Source: Desulfotomaculum sp. (GTDB taxonomy: Bacteria > Bacillota > Desulfotomaculia > Desulfotomaculales > Ammonificaceae). From it: 7,695 nucleotides of DNA. Each line of letters starts with the position of its first letter. Position 1 is the first letter of the stretch. Made by a program: the position numbers and the translations under genes. Under the pieces are notes generated by a model. The model did not search any database, was not told the DNA's origin, and was given only the letters and a program-made list of their open reading frames with translations. This document shows positions 1 through 6,547 of the stretch, piece by piece. The stretch covers positions 1-7,695 of the forward strand of contig DTYU01000155.1 of assembly GCA_012961725.1 (NCBI GenBank). Reading direction: 5' to 3'.

Positions 1-7
1 GTAGAAT

Positions 8-200
8 AACACCGCTTTCAGTTTCGGACCGGCAGGAGGATACAAGGCTCTGCTGAGTGCCCTGCAGGCTTTTACGTTCAGGACGGCGGTTCCAGCTAAG
101 GGTTATGCGCTGGTCGGCAAGTGCAGGAGGAAGGCAGCGCGCCACTTTTGCTCCCTGCTCCGTTAAACCGGAGCCGTCAAGACCGAAGGGGGGTGATCCA
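8..200 (+). promoter_or_regulatory. long structured 5' leader of rpsF
   Basis: No convincing gene is seen in this stretch. A TAGAAT hexamer at 2-7 could be a -10 box whose -35 lies outside the window, which would give a leader of about 185 nt. Visible stems are CCAGC/GCTGG (92-96 with 109-113), GCAGGAG pairing with CTCCCTGC through one bulged C (123-129 with 151-158), and GCTCCG/CGGAGC (157-162 with 169-174). The last two share bases 157-158, so they compete at their edges. An S6:S18-binding mRNA motif with a conserved CCG is known in rpsF leaders of many bacteria and would be expected here. CCG occurs at 168-170 region, but I cannot fit the published fold by eye. The in-frame ATG at 57 gives an extension unlike S6, so I treat this region as non-coding. 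Confidence 0.35.
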
Positions 201-485
201 GTGCGTCAGTATGAGACGATGTATATCGTGCGCCCCGGCATCGAAGAGGAACAGCTCGACGCTGCAATTGAACGGTTCAAGGCGATTGTTGAAGAACAGG
301 GCGGGTGCGTTGACCGTATCGACCGGTGGGGGAAGCGGCGGCTGGCCTACGAAATCGACAAAGAGCGCGAAGGGCAGTACGTGATCATGCGTTTTAAGGC
401 GGAACCACCGGCGGTGCAGGAACTCGACCGGGTATTTAAGATCTCGGGGGACGTGCTCCGCCATATTATTATTCGGGAAGATTAG
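201..485 (+). CDS. rpsF: 30S ribosomal protein S6
   Basis: This is ribosomal protein S6, which binds 16S rRNA in the platform of the small subunit as a heterodimer with S18. The 94-residue product starts RQYETMYIVRP and has the family's WGKRRLAYEI segment (about 47-56) and the closing strand DVLRHIIIRED. There is no long acidic tail, and the length is normal for the family. I chose the GTG at 201 because S6 homology begins there and AAGGGGGGTGATC (186-198) is a near-perfect Shine-Dalgarno at good spacing. The frame stays open back to an ATG at 57, but those 48 residues do not resemble S6. The gene leads the rpsF-ssb-rpsR cluster and is probably autoregulated through its leader by the S6:S18 complex (family knowledge, not shown here). 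Confidence 0.97.
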   Translation: MRQYETMYIVRPGIEEEQLDAAIERFKAIVEEQGGCVDRIDRWGKRRLAYEIDKEREGQYVIMRFKAEPPAVQELDRVFKISGDVLRHIIIRED

Positions 486-496
486 GGGGCGAGGGA

Positions 497-925
497 ATGC
501 TGAACCGGGTGATTTTAATCGGGCGGCTGGTCCGGGACCCCGAACTCCGGTATACACCCAGCGGCACCGCGGTAGCGAGTTTTACGGTTGCGGTTGACCG
601 GGTTTTCGCTGGGAGGCAGGGCGAGCGCCAGACCGATTTTATCGACATTGTGGTTTGGCAGAAACAGGCCGAGGTATGCCACCGGAATCTCGCCAAGGGA
701 CGGCTGGTGGCGATCGAGGGACGGCTGCAGATCCGGTCGTACGACGACAGCCAGGGCATCCGGCGAAAGGCGGCGGAGGTCGTAGCCGATTCGGTGCGGT
801 TCCTAGACCGGCCGCGGGAAGGTGAACGTCCCCCGGGGGCGGAACCCGCTGGTAAGGCCGAGGAGCCCCTCCAGGAGCCCTTCGGAGAAGCGGTAGACTT
901 TTCTGACGACGAGGTTCCTTTTTAG
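497..925 (+). CDS. ssb: single-stranded DNA-binding protein
   Basis: SSB coats single-stranded DNA during replication, repair and recombination and recruits partner enzymes. The 142-residue product has an N-terminal OB fold (about 1-103) opening MLNRVILIGRLVRDPELRYT. It includes the conserved aromatic segment FIDIVVWQKQAE (W54) and the GRLVAIEGRLQIRSY strand pair. A proline- and glutamate-rich linker (about 104-133) follows, then the acidic tip DFSDDEVPF, which in this family docks helicases, polymerase and repair proteins. The ribosome binding site AGGGGG (484-489) overlaps the rpsF stop codon and lies 7 bases from the ATG, so it is co-transcribed and probably translationally coupled to rpsF. 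The linker is shorter than in E. coli SSB, as is usual for Firmicutes. Nothing appears broken. Confidence 0.97.
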   Translation: MLNRVILIGRLVRDPELRYTPSGTAVASFTVAVDRVFAGRQGERQTDFIDIVVWQKQAEVCHRNLAKGRLVAIEGRLQIRSYDDSQGIRRKAAEVVADSVRFLDRPREGERPPGAEPAGKAEEPLQEPFGEAVDFSDDEVPF

Positions 926-937
926 TTTGAGGCTTTT

Positions 938-1084
938 ACCGGTTCTGTGCCGGTTTCATATTCAAAGGCTGCGGAAAAACCAGACGGGTGAAACCGCTTG
1001 TAAATACTGTGATAATAGTATTTACTGTATGCACAGGCTGTCAAATGGAATTAAAGACCCAAACCAAGACCCGGTTGAGGAGGT
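938..1084 (+). promoter_or_regulatory. rpsR upstream region: dyad with extended -10, and RBS
   Basis: The gap between ssb and rpsR holds three signals. First is a small hairpin ACCGG/CCGGT (938-942 with 950-954) followed by only TTC, a weak terminator at best. Second is a perfect 9-bp inverted repeat GTAAATACT/AGTATTTAC (1000-1008 and 1017-1025). The eight bases between its arms complete TGTGATAAT (1008-1016), which reads as an extended -10 promoter (TGnGATAAT). The expected -35 position (about 988-993, GTGAAA) is poor, which fits an extended -10 type. Third is GAGGAGGT at 1077-1084, a strong ribosome binding site 8 bases before the rpsR ATG. The dyad placement suggests a repressor or DNA-binding protein acting at this promoter, which is inference. 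Confidence 0.4.
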
Positions 1085-1092
1085 TATGATTA

Positions 1093-1326
1093 ATGAAGCG
1101 TGAGCGCGGGCGCGGCCGGCGCAAGAAACGGATATGCAGCTTCTGTGTCGAAAAGATTCCTGTGGTTGACTACAAGGACACGGCCCGGCTGAAGAAGTAC
1201 ATCACTGAACGGGGCAAGATCCTCCCGCGAAGGATCTCAGGGAATTGTGCTCATCACCAACGGATGCTGACAGTGGCGATCAAACGTGCCCGGATCATGG
1301 CGCTGTTGCCGTTTGTCAGCGACTGA
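1093..1326 (+). CDS. rpsR: 30S ribosomal protein S18, zinc-binding form
   Basis: S18 pairs with S6 on the 30S platform. The 77-residue product begins with a very basic arm (KRERGRGRRKKR) and has the family's core VDYKDTARLKKYITERGKILPRR and HHQRMLTVAIKRARIMALLPF. Cysteines C15 and C18 (CSFC) together with C52 and H55 (CAHH) form the CxxC...CxxH set of the zinc-ribbon (C+) version. Many Firmicutes also carry a cysteine-free copy induced in zinc limitation, but none is visible here. The start is fixed by GAGGAGGT 8 bases upstream. Unlike the tight rpsF-ssb junction, 167 bases with a possible own promoter separate it from ssb, so its output may be set separately. Confidence 0.97.
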   Translation: MKRERGRGRRKKRICSFCVEKIPVVDYKDTARLKKYITERGKILPRRISGNCAHHQRMLTVAIKRARIMALLPFVSD

Positions 1327-1333
1327 AAGAGAG

Positions 1334-1361
1334 CCCGGCACTCAGCTTGCTGAGTGCCGGG
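1334..1361 (+). terminator. strong hairpin directly after rpsR
   Basis: A perfect 12-bp stem, CCCGGCACTCAG with CTGAGTGCCGGG, closes a CTTG tetraloop 8 bases after the rpsR stop. It lacks a T tract (GTGGCC follows), so on its own it is more likely a 3'-end stabiliser or pause hairpin than a complete intrinsic terminator. It works in tandem with the next hairpin. Confidence 0.6.
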
Positions 1362-1374
1362 TGGCCGAGGGACA

Positions 1375-1422
1375 GCACGCCTGGCTATGGATGATTTAGT
1401 GGACGGCCAGGCTTGCTTTTTT
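1375..1422 (+). terminator. intrinsic terminator of the rpsF-ssb-rpsR unit
   Basis: A 7-bp stem GCCTGGC/GCCAGGC (1379-1385 with 1406-1412) can be extended past one mismatch by GCA/TGC. It is followed at once by six Ts at 1417-1422. The 20-base loop is large for a terminator, but stem plus T run is the usual layout. It separates rpsR from rplI transcriptionally. Confidence 0.6.
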
Positions 1423-1573
1423 CATAAGCAGGGACGCCATGGGTAATGAGATTCCGAAGCCGGCAGGACATTCGCCTCCGTGCGCCGAAATCTTCCAATG
1501 ACGGCGGCGTATAACAACCTATTACCGCTTAACTCAAGGTGCGCTTTTGGCGTTTTGGCGGCAGATTGTATCC
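1423..1573 (+). promoter_or_regulatory. rplI upstream region
   Basis: No gene is seen in this 150-base stretch. If the preceding hairpins terminate, the rplI promoter should be here. TATAAC at 1510-1515 is a possible -10, but the expected -35 position (about 1487-1492, GAAATC) does not match consensus, so the promoter is not established. CGCCG/CGGCG can pair weakly across about 1483-1505. The stretch around 1460-1498 (CGGCAGGACATTCGCC and following) has the look of an intergenic repeat known to me from related genomes, but it is not repeated in this window. Confidence 0.2.
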
Positions 1574-1589
1574 GGAGGAGTGGTTTTCA

Positions 1590-2036
1590 GTGCAGGTCTT
1601 GTTGTTAAGGGATGTACCGAACCTGGGGAAAGCCGGCGAGGTGGTGACGGTGGCCGAGGGTTATGCCCGCAACTACCTTGTCCCGAGGCGGTTGGCGGAA
1701 CCGGCCTCAAAGGGTAAACTTGCGGAGGCCAATCGCCTCCGCAGGCAGCGCGAAAAAAGGGCTGCGCAGAACGCGCAACGGGCGGCGGATACCGCGGCCG
1801 ACCTGAAGGAGGCGGTAGTGCCGGTAAGGGTCAAAACCGGCGAGGGCGGGAAGCTGTTCGGTGCGGTGACCGGAAAGGATATAGCGGCAGCCCTTAAGAA
1901 GGAATTCGGGGTCACCGTGGATAAGAAGCAGATCGTGCTCGGCGCGCCGCTTAAGGAGATCGGCACTTATCCGGTAGCGGTCAGGCTTGCACCGGGCGTC
2001 AGTGTGAAGCTTCAGGTGAACGTAACCCCGGAGTAA
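1590..2036 (+). CDS. rplI: 50S ribosomal protein L9
   Basis: L9 binds 23S rRNA at the base of the L1 stalk and helps keep the reading frame. The 148-residue product matches the family length. The N-terminal domain MQVLLLRDVPNLGKAG carries the signature GYARNYLVP (24-32). A long charged connecting helix spans about 41-75, and the C-terminal domain contains GKLFGAVTGKDIAAAL (87-102). I chose the GTG at 1590 because homology begins exactly there and GGAGGAG (1574-1580) sits 9 bases upstream. The frame extends to an ATG at 1539, but that would add unrelated residues. dnaB follows after 13 bases, so the two form one transcript. Confidence 0.97.
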   Translation: MQVLLLRDVPNLGKAGEVVTVAEGYARNYLVPRRLAEPASKGKLAEANRLRRQREKRAAQNAQRAADTAADLKEAVVPVRVKTGEGGKLFGAVTGKDIAAALKKEFGVTVDKKQIVLGAPLKEIGTYPVAVRLAPGVSVKLQVNVTPE

Positions 2037-2049
2037 AGCGGGTGAAGGA

Positions 2050-3387
2050 ATGACCACAGCCGTAGCAGATGTACAGCCGCCACAGAATATCGATGCTGAA
2101 CAGGCGGTCCTGGGGGCGATCTTCTTAGACCCGGACGTGATTCACCAGGTGGTGGGGATAGTGCAGCCGGATGATTTTTACCAGGAGCCCCACCGGCTTA
2201 TTTTTGAAACCATGCTTACCCTTGACGATGAGGGCGCCCCCATAGACATAATCACGGTCGTGGACAGATTACGTCAGGCGGGCCGCTTAGAGCGGACGGG
2301 CGGCGCGAGCTACGTCGTCACGCTGGCCGATGTCGTGCCGTCAACGGCGCATGCGGAACACTACGCCCGGCTGGTTGCAGAAAAGGCTCTTTTGCGGACG
2401 CTGATCCAGGTTGCCACCCGAATCCGGGACATGGGCTATGAGGCAGGGGAGGACCCGCGCAAACTGCTTAGCGAAGCGGAGCGGATGATCCTCGAGCTGG
2501 CACAAGACAGAGCAGAACTGGCCGCCTTTTCCTCGCTAAAGACGGTTATTGAAGCGGCCCTCAAGCACATTGAAAAGGTCTGCCAGACACCGGGCCAAGG
2601 AATGCTGGGCCTGCCCACGGGGTTTACAGACCTGGACCGGATTTTAAGCGGCCTTTGGCCCCAGGATCTGATCATAGTGGCGGCCCGGCCGAGCATGGGA
2701 AAGACCGCCCTGGCGCTTTCCATCGCGCTGAACGTCGCAAAGAAAGGTATCCCGGTCGGGTTTTTCAGCCTCGAGATGTCCAAGGAACAGCTTGTACAGC
2801 GGCTGCTAACGGCCGAGGCAAAAATAGACCATAAGCGCATCCGCACGGCACAGCTCGAGGACGAGGACTGGCAGCAGCTTACCGAAGCGGCCGCCGGCAT
2901 CGCTCCGCTGGCCATCTTCATCGACGACACGCCCGGCCTGCGCGCCCGAGAGATGCGCGCCAGGGCTAAACGGCTCCAGCGCGAACAGGGATTGGGGCTG
3001 CTAATCATCGACTACCTGCAGCTCATGCAATCGACGCGCCGGGCGGAGAACCGGCAGCAGGAGATCGCCGAGATCTCCCGTTCACTGAAAGCGCTGGCGA
3101 AGGAGTTAAACGTCCCTGTGTTGGCGCTCTCCCAACTGAGTCGGGCGGTCGAACAGCGGCAAGAGAAAAAACCGGTTATGTCCGACCTCAGAGAATCCGG
3201 GGCGCTCGAACAGGACGCCGACGTGATAATGTTTATTTACCGCGAGGAATATTACCGGCCGGAGACTGAAAAAAGGGGAATCGCCGAGATCATTGTAGCC
3301 AAGCAGCGCAACGGTCCGGTGGGAAAGGTGGAACTCGCGTTCTTAAAGGAGTTTACCTGCTTTGTAAACTTAGCGCCAGGGTTCTAA
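2050..3387 (+). CDS. dnaB: replicative DNA helicase DnaB
   Basis: DnaB (called DnaC in Bacillus) is the hexameric 5'-3' helicase that unwinds the chromosome at the fork and recruits primase. The 445-residue product has the N-terminal domain opening PPQNIDAEQAVLGAIFLD (about 10-115). A linker follows, and then a RecA-like motor domain with Walker A RPSMGKT (213-219, K218), Walker B LLIIDYLQLM (D321), SQLSRAVEQR (361-370) and the arginine finger region KQRNGPVG (R420). No intein interrupts the P-loop, a common insertion site in this family. The ATG at 2050 fits the usual short N-terminus. The upstream GCGGGTGAAGGA is a modest ribosome binding site, so coupling to rplI is likely. Confidence 0.97.
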   Translation: MTTAVADVQPPQNIDAEQAVLGAIFLDPDVIHQVVGIVQPDDFYQEPHRLIFETMLTLDDEGAPIDIITVVDRLRQAGRLERTGGASYVVTLADVVPSTAHAEHYARLVAEKALLRTLIQVATRIRDMGYEAGEDPRKLLSEAERMILELAQDRAELAAFSSLKTVIEAALKHIEKVCQTPGQGMLGLPTGFTDLDRILSGLWPQDLIIVAARPSMGKTALALSIALNVAKKGIPVGFFSLEMSKEQLVQRLLTAEAKIDHKRIRTAQLEDEDWQQLTEAAAGIAPLAIFIDDTPGLRAREMRARAKRLQREQGLGLLIIDYLQLMQSTRRAENRQQEIAEISRSLKALAKELNVPVLALSQLSRAVEQRQEKKPVMSDLRESGALEQDADVIMFIYREEYYRPETEKRGIAEIIVAKQRNGPVGKVELAFLKEFTCFVNLAPGF

Positions 3388-3412
3388 GGGGTGCGGCTTT
3401 TGAAGAACCAGG

Positions 3413-3479
3413 ACCGTGGTGGGGCTGACACCCCTGCCTGTCGGCAGAAAAGTGCCAAACGCTGACCGGCAGCCACGGT
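3413..3479 (+). ncRNA. possible multi-branched structured element after dnaB
   Basis: A perfect 7-bp closing stem ACCGTGG/CCACGGT (3413-3419 with 3473-3479) encloses GGGG/CCCC (3421-3424 with 3431-3434), TGCC/GGCA with a TGTC loop (3435-3438 with 3443-3446), and a third short stem. The third stem is GCTG/CAGC (3461-3464 with 3470-3473) or TGCC/GGCA (3453-3456 with 3468-3471). The layout is cloverleaf-like, but it has no T-loop, anticodon loop or CCA, so it is not a functional tRNA. Its 3' edge abuts the -35 box of the next promoter. It could be a T-less terminator of the dnaB transcript, an RNA element or an operator. Confidence 0.25.
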
Positions 3480-3507
3480 TGACATCAACCCCGGTTTCTA
3501 ATATACT
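3479..3507 (+). promoter_or_regulatory. near-consensus sigma-A promoter for the dehydrogenase-purA unit
   Basis: TTGACA at 3479-3484, a 17-base spacer and TATACT at 3502-3507 match the vegetative promoter consensus at all but one position. Transcription would start near 3514, giving a very short leader before the GTG at 3528. The -35 overlaps the last base of the upstream inverted repeat, which may allow regulation. Confidence 0.8.
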
Positions 3508-3527
3508 CTGGTGGGTTTGACCGGTTT

Positions 3528-4946
3528 GTGTTAAAGAAGGGAGATTTTGCGACGGAGAAGGTGTACGACGTAATCATCATCGGCACCGGACCGGCCGGGA
3601 TATTCGCTGCCGTTGAACTTCTCAGGAAGAAACCCGACCTGAGGATTGTAATGCTTGATAAAGGTCCGGAGATCAAAGATAGGATCTGTCCGGCTAGGTC
3701 AAACGGGGGCATCTGCCGTCACTGCACCCCGTGCGCGACGGTTTGTGGCTGGGGAGGGGCCGGTGCGTTCAGCGACGGAAAGCTGACGCTCTCCCCTGAA
3801 GTTGGCGGGAGCCTGGGGGAGTATATCGGAGAGAAATACCTCCGGGAGCTTGTCGCCTATGTTGACGGCACCTATCAGGAGTTCGGCGCGCCTCCGGCGG
3901 TTTACGGCGCCGGCGGGGAGGAAGATTACGAAGAGGTGATGCGCCGGGCGGTCTTTGCTGGGCTTAAGGTCGTACCGGTGCCCATAAGGCACTTGGGCAC
4001 GGGACGCTGCGCGGAGGTCCTGGTGCGGATGGAAGACTTCTTGGCCCCGCGGGTCGAAATACGGATGCATTGCCCGGCGGGATCCATACTGTCTTCAAAA
4101 GGCCGCGTGTACGGCGTAAAAACCGCCGACGGGGCGGTTCTGACGGGGAGGTACGTAATTGTGGCCCCGGGAAGGGAGGGGGCCGGGTGGCTGCGCCACG
4201 AAGCCAAGCGCCTGCGTCTCAAGATGGCGGTCAACCCTGTGGATATCGGTGTCCGGGTGGAAGTGCCTGCAGCGGTGTTGGCGCCCCTGACGAGGCTCTT
4301 TTATGAGGTAAAGTGTATCTATTATTCGTGGACCTTTGAAGACAGGGTGCGTACCTTCTGCATGAACCCGGGCGGCGAGGTGGTAACGGAGAACAGCGAC
4401 GGCGTAGTTACGGTAAACGGGCACACACACGCTTACCGCAAAACCGAGAACACCAATTTCGCGGTGCTGGTAAGCAAGACTTTTACGGAGCCGTTCAAGG
4501 AGCCGATCGCCTACGGCCGTTATATCGCCAGCCTGGCAAACCTGCTCGGTAACGGGATTATCGTGCAAAGGCTGGGCGATCTTCTCGCAGGGCGGCGGAG
4601 CAACCCGGAGCGTCTGGCCAAAGGCCTGGTAAAGCCCACCCTGACCGAGGCCACGCCCGGAGACCTCAGCCTGGTTTTTCCTTACCGCCACCTCGTCGGC
4701 ATAGTGGAAATGTTGCAGGCCTTTGACAAGGTGGCTCCGGGCGTCTTTTCCCGGGATACACTCTTGTACGGTGCGGAAGTGAAATTCTATTCTTCGCGGC
4801 TTGAGCTGAGCCCCTGTTTAGAGACCCGGGTGAAGAACCTGTTCGCGGCGGGCGACGGCGCCGGGGTAACCAGAGGGCTCGTACAGGCCTCCGCCTCAGG
4901 CGTCGTTGTGGCGCGGGAGATTTCGAAGCGACTTGGGGGTGAGTAG
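3528..4946 (+). CDS. FAD-dependent dehydrogenase (COG2509-type) with ferredoxin-like Cys cluster
   Basis: This is a flavoprotein of the uncharacterised NAD(P)/FAD-dependent oxidoreductase family. Its substrate is unknown and it has no signal peptide. The 472-residue product begins with a Rossmann motif YDVIIIGTGPAGIFAAVELL (GTGPAG at 19-24). A cysteine-rich segment follows with C54, then C63, C66, C69 and C73 in C-x2-C-x2-C-x3-C spacing, leading into GWGGAGAFSDGKLTLSPEVGG. The C-terminal FAD-contact motif is AAGDGAGVTRGLVQASASG (440-458). The start is uncertain. GTG 3528 gives 11 extra residues and lies about 14 bases from the predicted transcript start with a weak ribosome site, while GTG 3561 begins right at YDVIIIG. 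It overlaps purA by one base (TAGTG), so the two are translationally linked, although a metabolic link to AMP synthesis is only a guess. Confidence 0.88.
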   Translation: MLKKGDFATEKVYDVIIIGTGPAGIFAAVELLRKKPDLRIVMLDKGPEIKDRICPARSNGGICRHCTPCATVCGWGGAGAFSDGKLTLSPEVGGSLGEYIGEKYLRELVAYVDGTYQEFGAPPAVYGAGGEEDYEEVMRRAVFAGLKVVPVPIRHLGTGRCAEVLVRMEDFLAPRVEIRMHCPAGSILSSKGRVYGVKTADGAVLTGRYVIVAPGREGAGWLRHEAKRLRLKMAVNPVDIGVRVEVPAAVLAPLTRLFYEVKCIYYSWTFEDRVRTFCMNPGGEVVTENSDGVVTVNGHTHAYRKTENTNFAVLVSKTFTEPFKEPIAYGRYIASLANLLGNGIIVQRLGDLLAGRRSNPERLAKGLVKPTLTEATPGDLSLVFPYRHLVGIVEMLQAFDKVAPGVFSRDTLLYGAEVKFYSSRLELSPCLETRVKNLFAAGDGAGVTRGLVQASASGVVVAREISKRLGGE

Positions 4947-6232
4947 TGTTGGCTGTGGTGGTCCTGGTGGGCGCCCAGTGGGGCGATGAAGGAAAGGGAA
5001 AGGTAACGGATTTCCTGGCGGCCCGGGCCGATATAGTTGTGCGCTACCAGGGGGGAAACAACGCCGGGCACACGGTGGTGGTCGGGGAGGAGGAGTTCAA
5101 GCTGCACCTTATCCCTTCAGGCATCCTCCACGCCGACAAGACTTGCGTTATCGCAAACGGCGTGGTGATCGACCCCGCCGTGTTGGTCGCCGAGATAGAG
5201 GAGCTCCAGCGGCGCGGTGTGAAGATGGCCCGGCTGCTGATCAGTGAGCGGGCACATTTGATTCTGCCCTACCACCGTCTTCAGGACGCAGCGGAGGAAA
5301 ACCGCAAGGAAAACGGGCGCATAGGGACAACGGGGCGCGGCATCGGCCCCGCATACATGGACAAGGCCGCACGGACCGGGATAAGGATGGTCGACCTCCT
5401 TGACGCCGGGACGCTCTGCCGCCGCCTGGCGGAGAACGTAGCGTTCAAGAACAGCCTTTTCGGGCGCGTCTACGGGACGGAGGGAGTGTCCTTAGAGGAA
5501 CTTCATCGGGCGTGTCTTCAGTACGCCGAAAAGCTTGGGAGGTATGTTACCGATACTGGTGTCGTGCTTCACCAGGCGATTTCCGAGGGCAAAAACGTTT
5601 TGTTTGAGGGTGCTCAAGGGACACTGCTCGATATCGACCATGGCACCTACCCCTTTGTCACCTCTTCCAACCCTACCGCCGGGGCGGCCTGTGTCGGCGC
5701 GGGCGTGGGACCGCGGGTGATAAACACTGTGATGGGAATCGCCAAGGCATACACCACACGCGTGGGCGGAGGGCCGTTTCCGACGGAGCTTCATGATGGG
5801 CTGGGAGAGGAAATCCGGACCCGCGGGCGGGAGTTCGGCACCACCACCGGACGGCCGCGGCGCTGCGGGTGGTTTGACGCGGTTATCGCCCGGTATGCCG
5901 TCCGGATCAACGGACTTGATTATCTTTGCATCACTAAACTCGACGTACTGACCGGCATTCCGGTGCTGAAAATCTGCCGCGCTTACCGGCACCAGGGGGA
6001 AGAAATAGCGGACTTTCCGGCCAGCCTCCGTATGCTCGGGGAGTGCGAACCGGTATACGAAGAGTTGCCCGGGTGGCAAGAAGAGATAAGCGGGGCGCGG
6101 CGGGTTGAAGATCTGCCGGAGAACGCCCGGCGGTACATTGCGCGGCTTTCGGAGCTTGCCGGGGCACCGGTCGCGATGATCGGCGTGGGCACGCGCCGCG
6201 AGCAGACCATCGTTTGCCACAGCGTGTTTTAG
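4946..6232 (+). CDS. purA: adenylosuccinate synthase
   Basis: PurA condenses IMP with aspartate using GTP, the first committed step from IMP to AMP, in the cytoplasm. The 428-residue product has full family length. It shows the GTP-binding loop GDEGKGK (13-19) with catalytic D14, the NNAGHTVVV segment with catalytic H42, and the IMP loop IGTTGRGIGPAY (126-137). It also has the switch TTTGRPRRCGWFD (299-311), the guanine-recognising KLDVLTG (331-337) and the closing GTRREQTI. The GTG start at 4946 overlaps the upstream stop by one base and is preceded by GGGGGTGA, a good ribosome site. The frame is intact with no insertions. No clear terminator is visible after the stop, so some readthrough into the small genes downstream is possible. 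Confidence 0.98.
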   Translation: MLAVVVLVGAQWGDEGKGKVTDFLAARADIVVRYQGGNNAGHTVVVGEEEFKLHLIPSGILHADKTCVIANGVVIDPAVLVAEIEELQRRGVKMARLLISERAHLILPYHRLQDAAEENRKENGRIGTTGRGIGPAYMDKAARTGIRMVDLLDAGTLCRRLAENVAFKNSLFGRVYGTEGVSLEELHRACLQYAEKLGRYVTDTGVVLHQAISEGKNVLFEGAQGTLLDIDHGTYPFVTSSNPTAGAACVGAGVGPRVINTVMGIAKAYTTRVGGGPFPTELHDGLGEEIRTRGREFGTTTGRPRRCGWFDAVIARYAVRINGLDYLCITKLDVLTGIPVLKICRAYRHQGEEIADFPASLRMLGECEPVYEELPGWQEEISGARRVEDLPENARRYIARLSELAGAPVAMIGVGTRREQTIVCHSVF

Positions 6233-6243
6233 GGCGAAGGCGA

Positions 6244-6284
6244 AGTCAAAGTTAGATTGACTGCCTAAGCATGGCACATAAAAT
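6244..6284 (+). promoter_or_regulatory. promoter with overlapping dyad ahead of the small gene pair
   Basis: TTGACT (6257-6262), a 16-base spacer and TAAAAT (6279-6284) form a plausible sigma-A promoter with a start near 6291. The -35 box is also the right arm of a perfect 6-bp inverted repeat AGTCAA/TTGACT (6244-6249 and 6257-6262, 7-base loop). That is a position where a small repressor could act. The dyad is short and could be chance. Confidence 0.4.
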
Positions 6285-6309
6285 ATTAGTATGACAGGCG
6301 ACGTTTGCT

Positions 6310-6543
6310 GTGTATTTTGAGATAATCGGGGAAATCAAAGAGGTTGAGACTATCGCTGTCGGTGGGAGAATACGCGATATCATGCGTCTCCGGAAAGAGT
6401 ATGGCCCTGGCCGATGGCGGAAAATGAAAGGAATTGCAAAGGTCCGCCTGCGGAGCGGAAGGATTTGTTACGCCGAAATTCATTGGTATGAAGCGCATGG
6501 AATAGGCAGAAAGAAAATGAAAATCAAGAGGTTTTGGGAGTGA
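6310..6543 (+). CDS. small conserved-type protein of unknown function
   Basis: This 77-residue basic protein starts YFEIIGEIKEVETIAVGG and carries KKGIA-like and HWYEAHGIGRKKMKIKRF blocks. The mix of short strands and Arg/Lys-rich turns suggests a small beta-rich fold, perhaps nucleic-acid binding, but no catalytic motif is visible. I recall similar small proteins in other bacteria, paired with the next gene, but cannot name a characterised family. GTG at 6310 is the only sensible start, since an ATG at 6291 is out of frame. Its ribosome site (AGGCGAC about 8 bases upstream) is weak. It has its own likely promoter and ends 4 bases before the next gene. Base composition is less GC-rich than purA, consistent with acquisition. 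It may be one half of a two-gene module, but a toxin-antitoxin role is only inference. Confidence 0.75.
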   Translation: MYFEIIGEIKEVETIAVGGRIRDIMRLRKEYGPGRWRKMKGIAKVRLRSGRICYAEIHWYEAHGIGRKKMKIKRFWE

Positions 6544-6547
6544 AACC

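Noticed and set aside
57..200. N-terminal extension of the S6 frame from an ATG at 57
   Set aside because: The 48 extra residues do not resemble S6, and a near-perfect ribosome binding site precedes the GTG at 201.
2436..3008. 190-codon antisense frame within dnaB
   Set aside because: Overlaps the conserved DnaB motor domain, and its low-complexity Ser/Arg-rich product is typical of a shadow.
3413..3479. Reading the cloverleaf-like stems as a tRNA gene
   Set aside because: No TTCGA T-loop, no plausible anticodon loop, no CCA end, and D-arm bases do not match.
4095..4691. 198-codon antisense frame within the FAD dehydrogenase gene
   Set aside because: The sense frame is a clear family member. 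The antisense frame follows from GC-rich third positions.
5492..6277. 261-codon open frame antisense to purA
   Set aside because: Shadow of the GC-rich purA codons. No homology-like motifs and no promoter or ribosome site.
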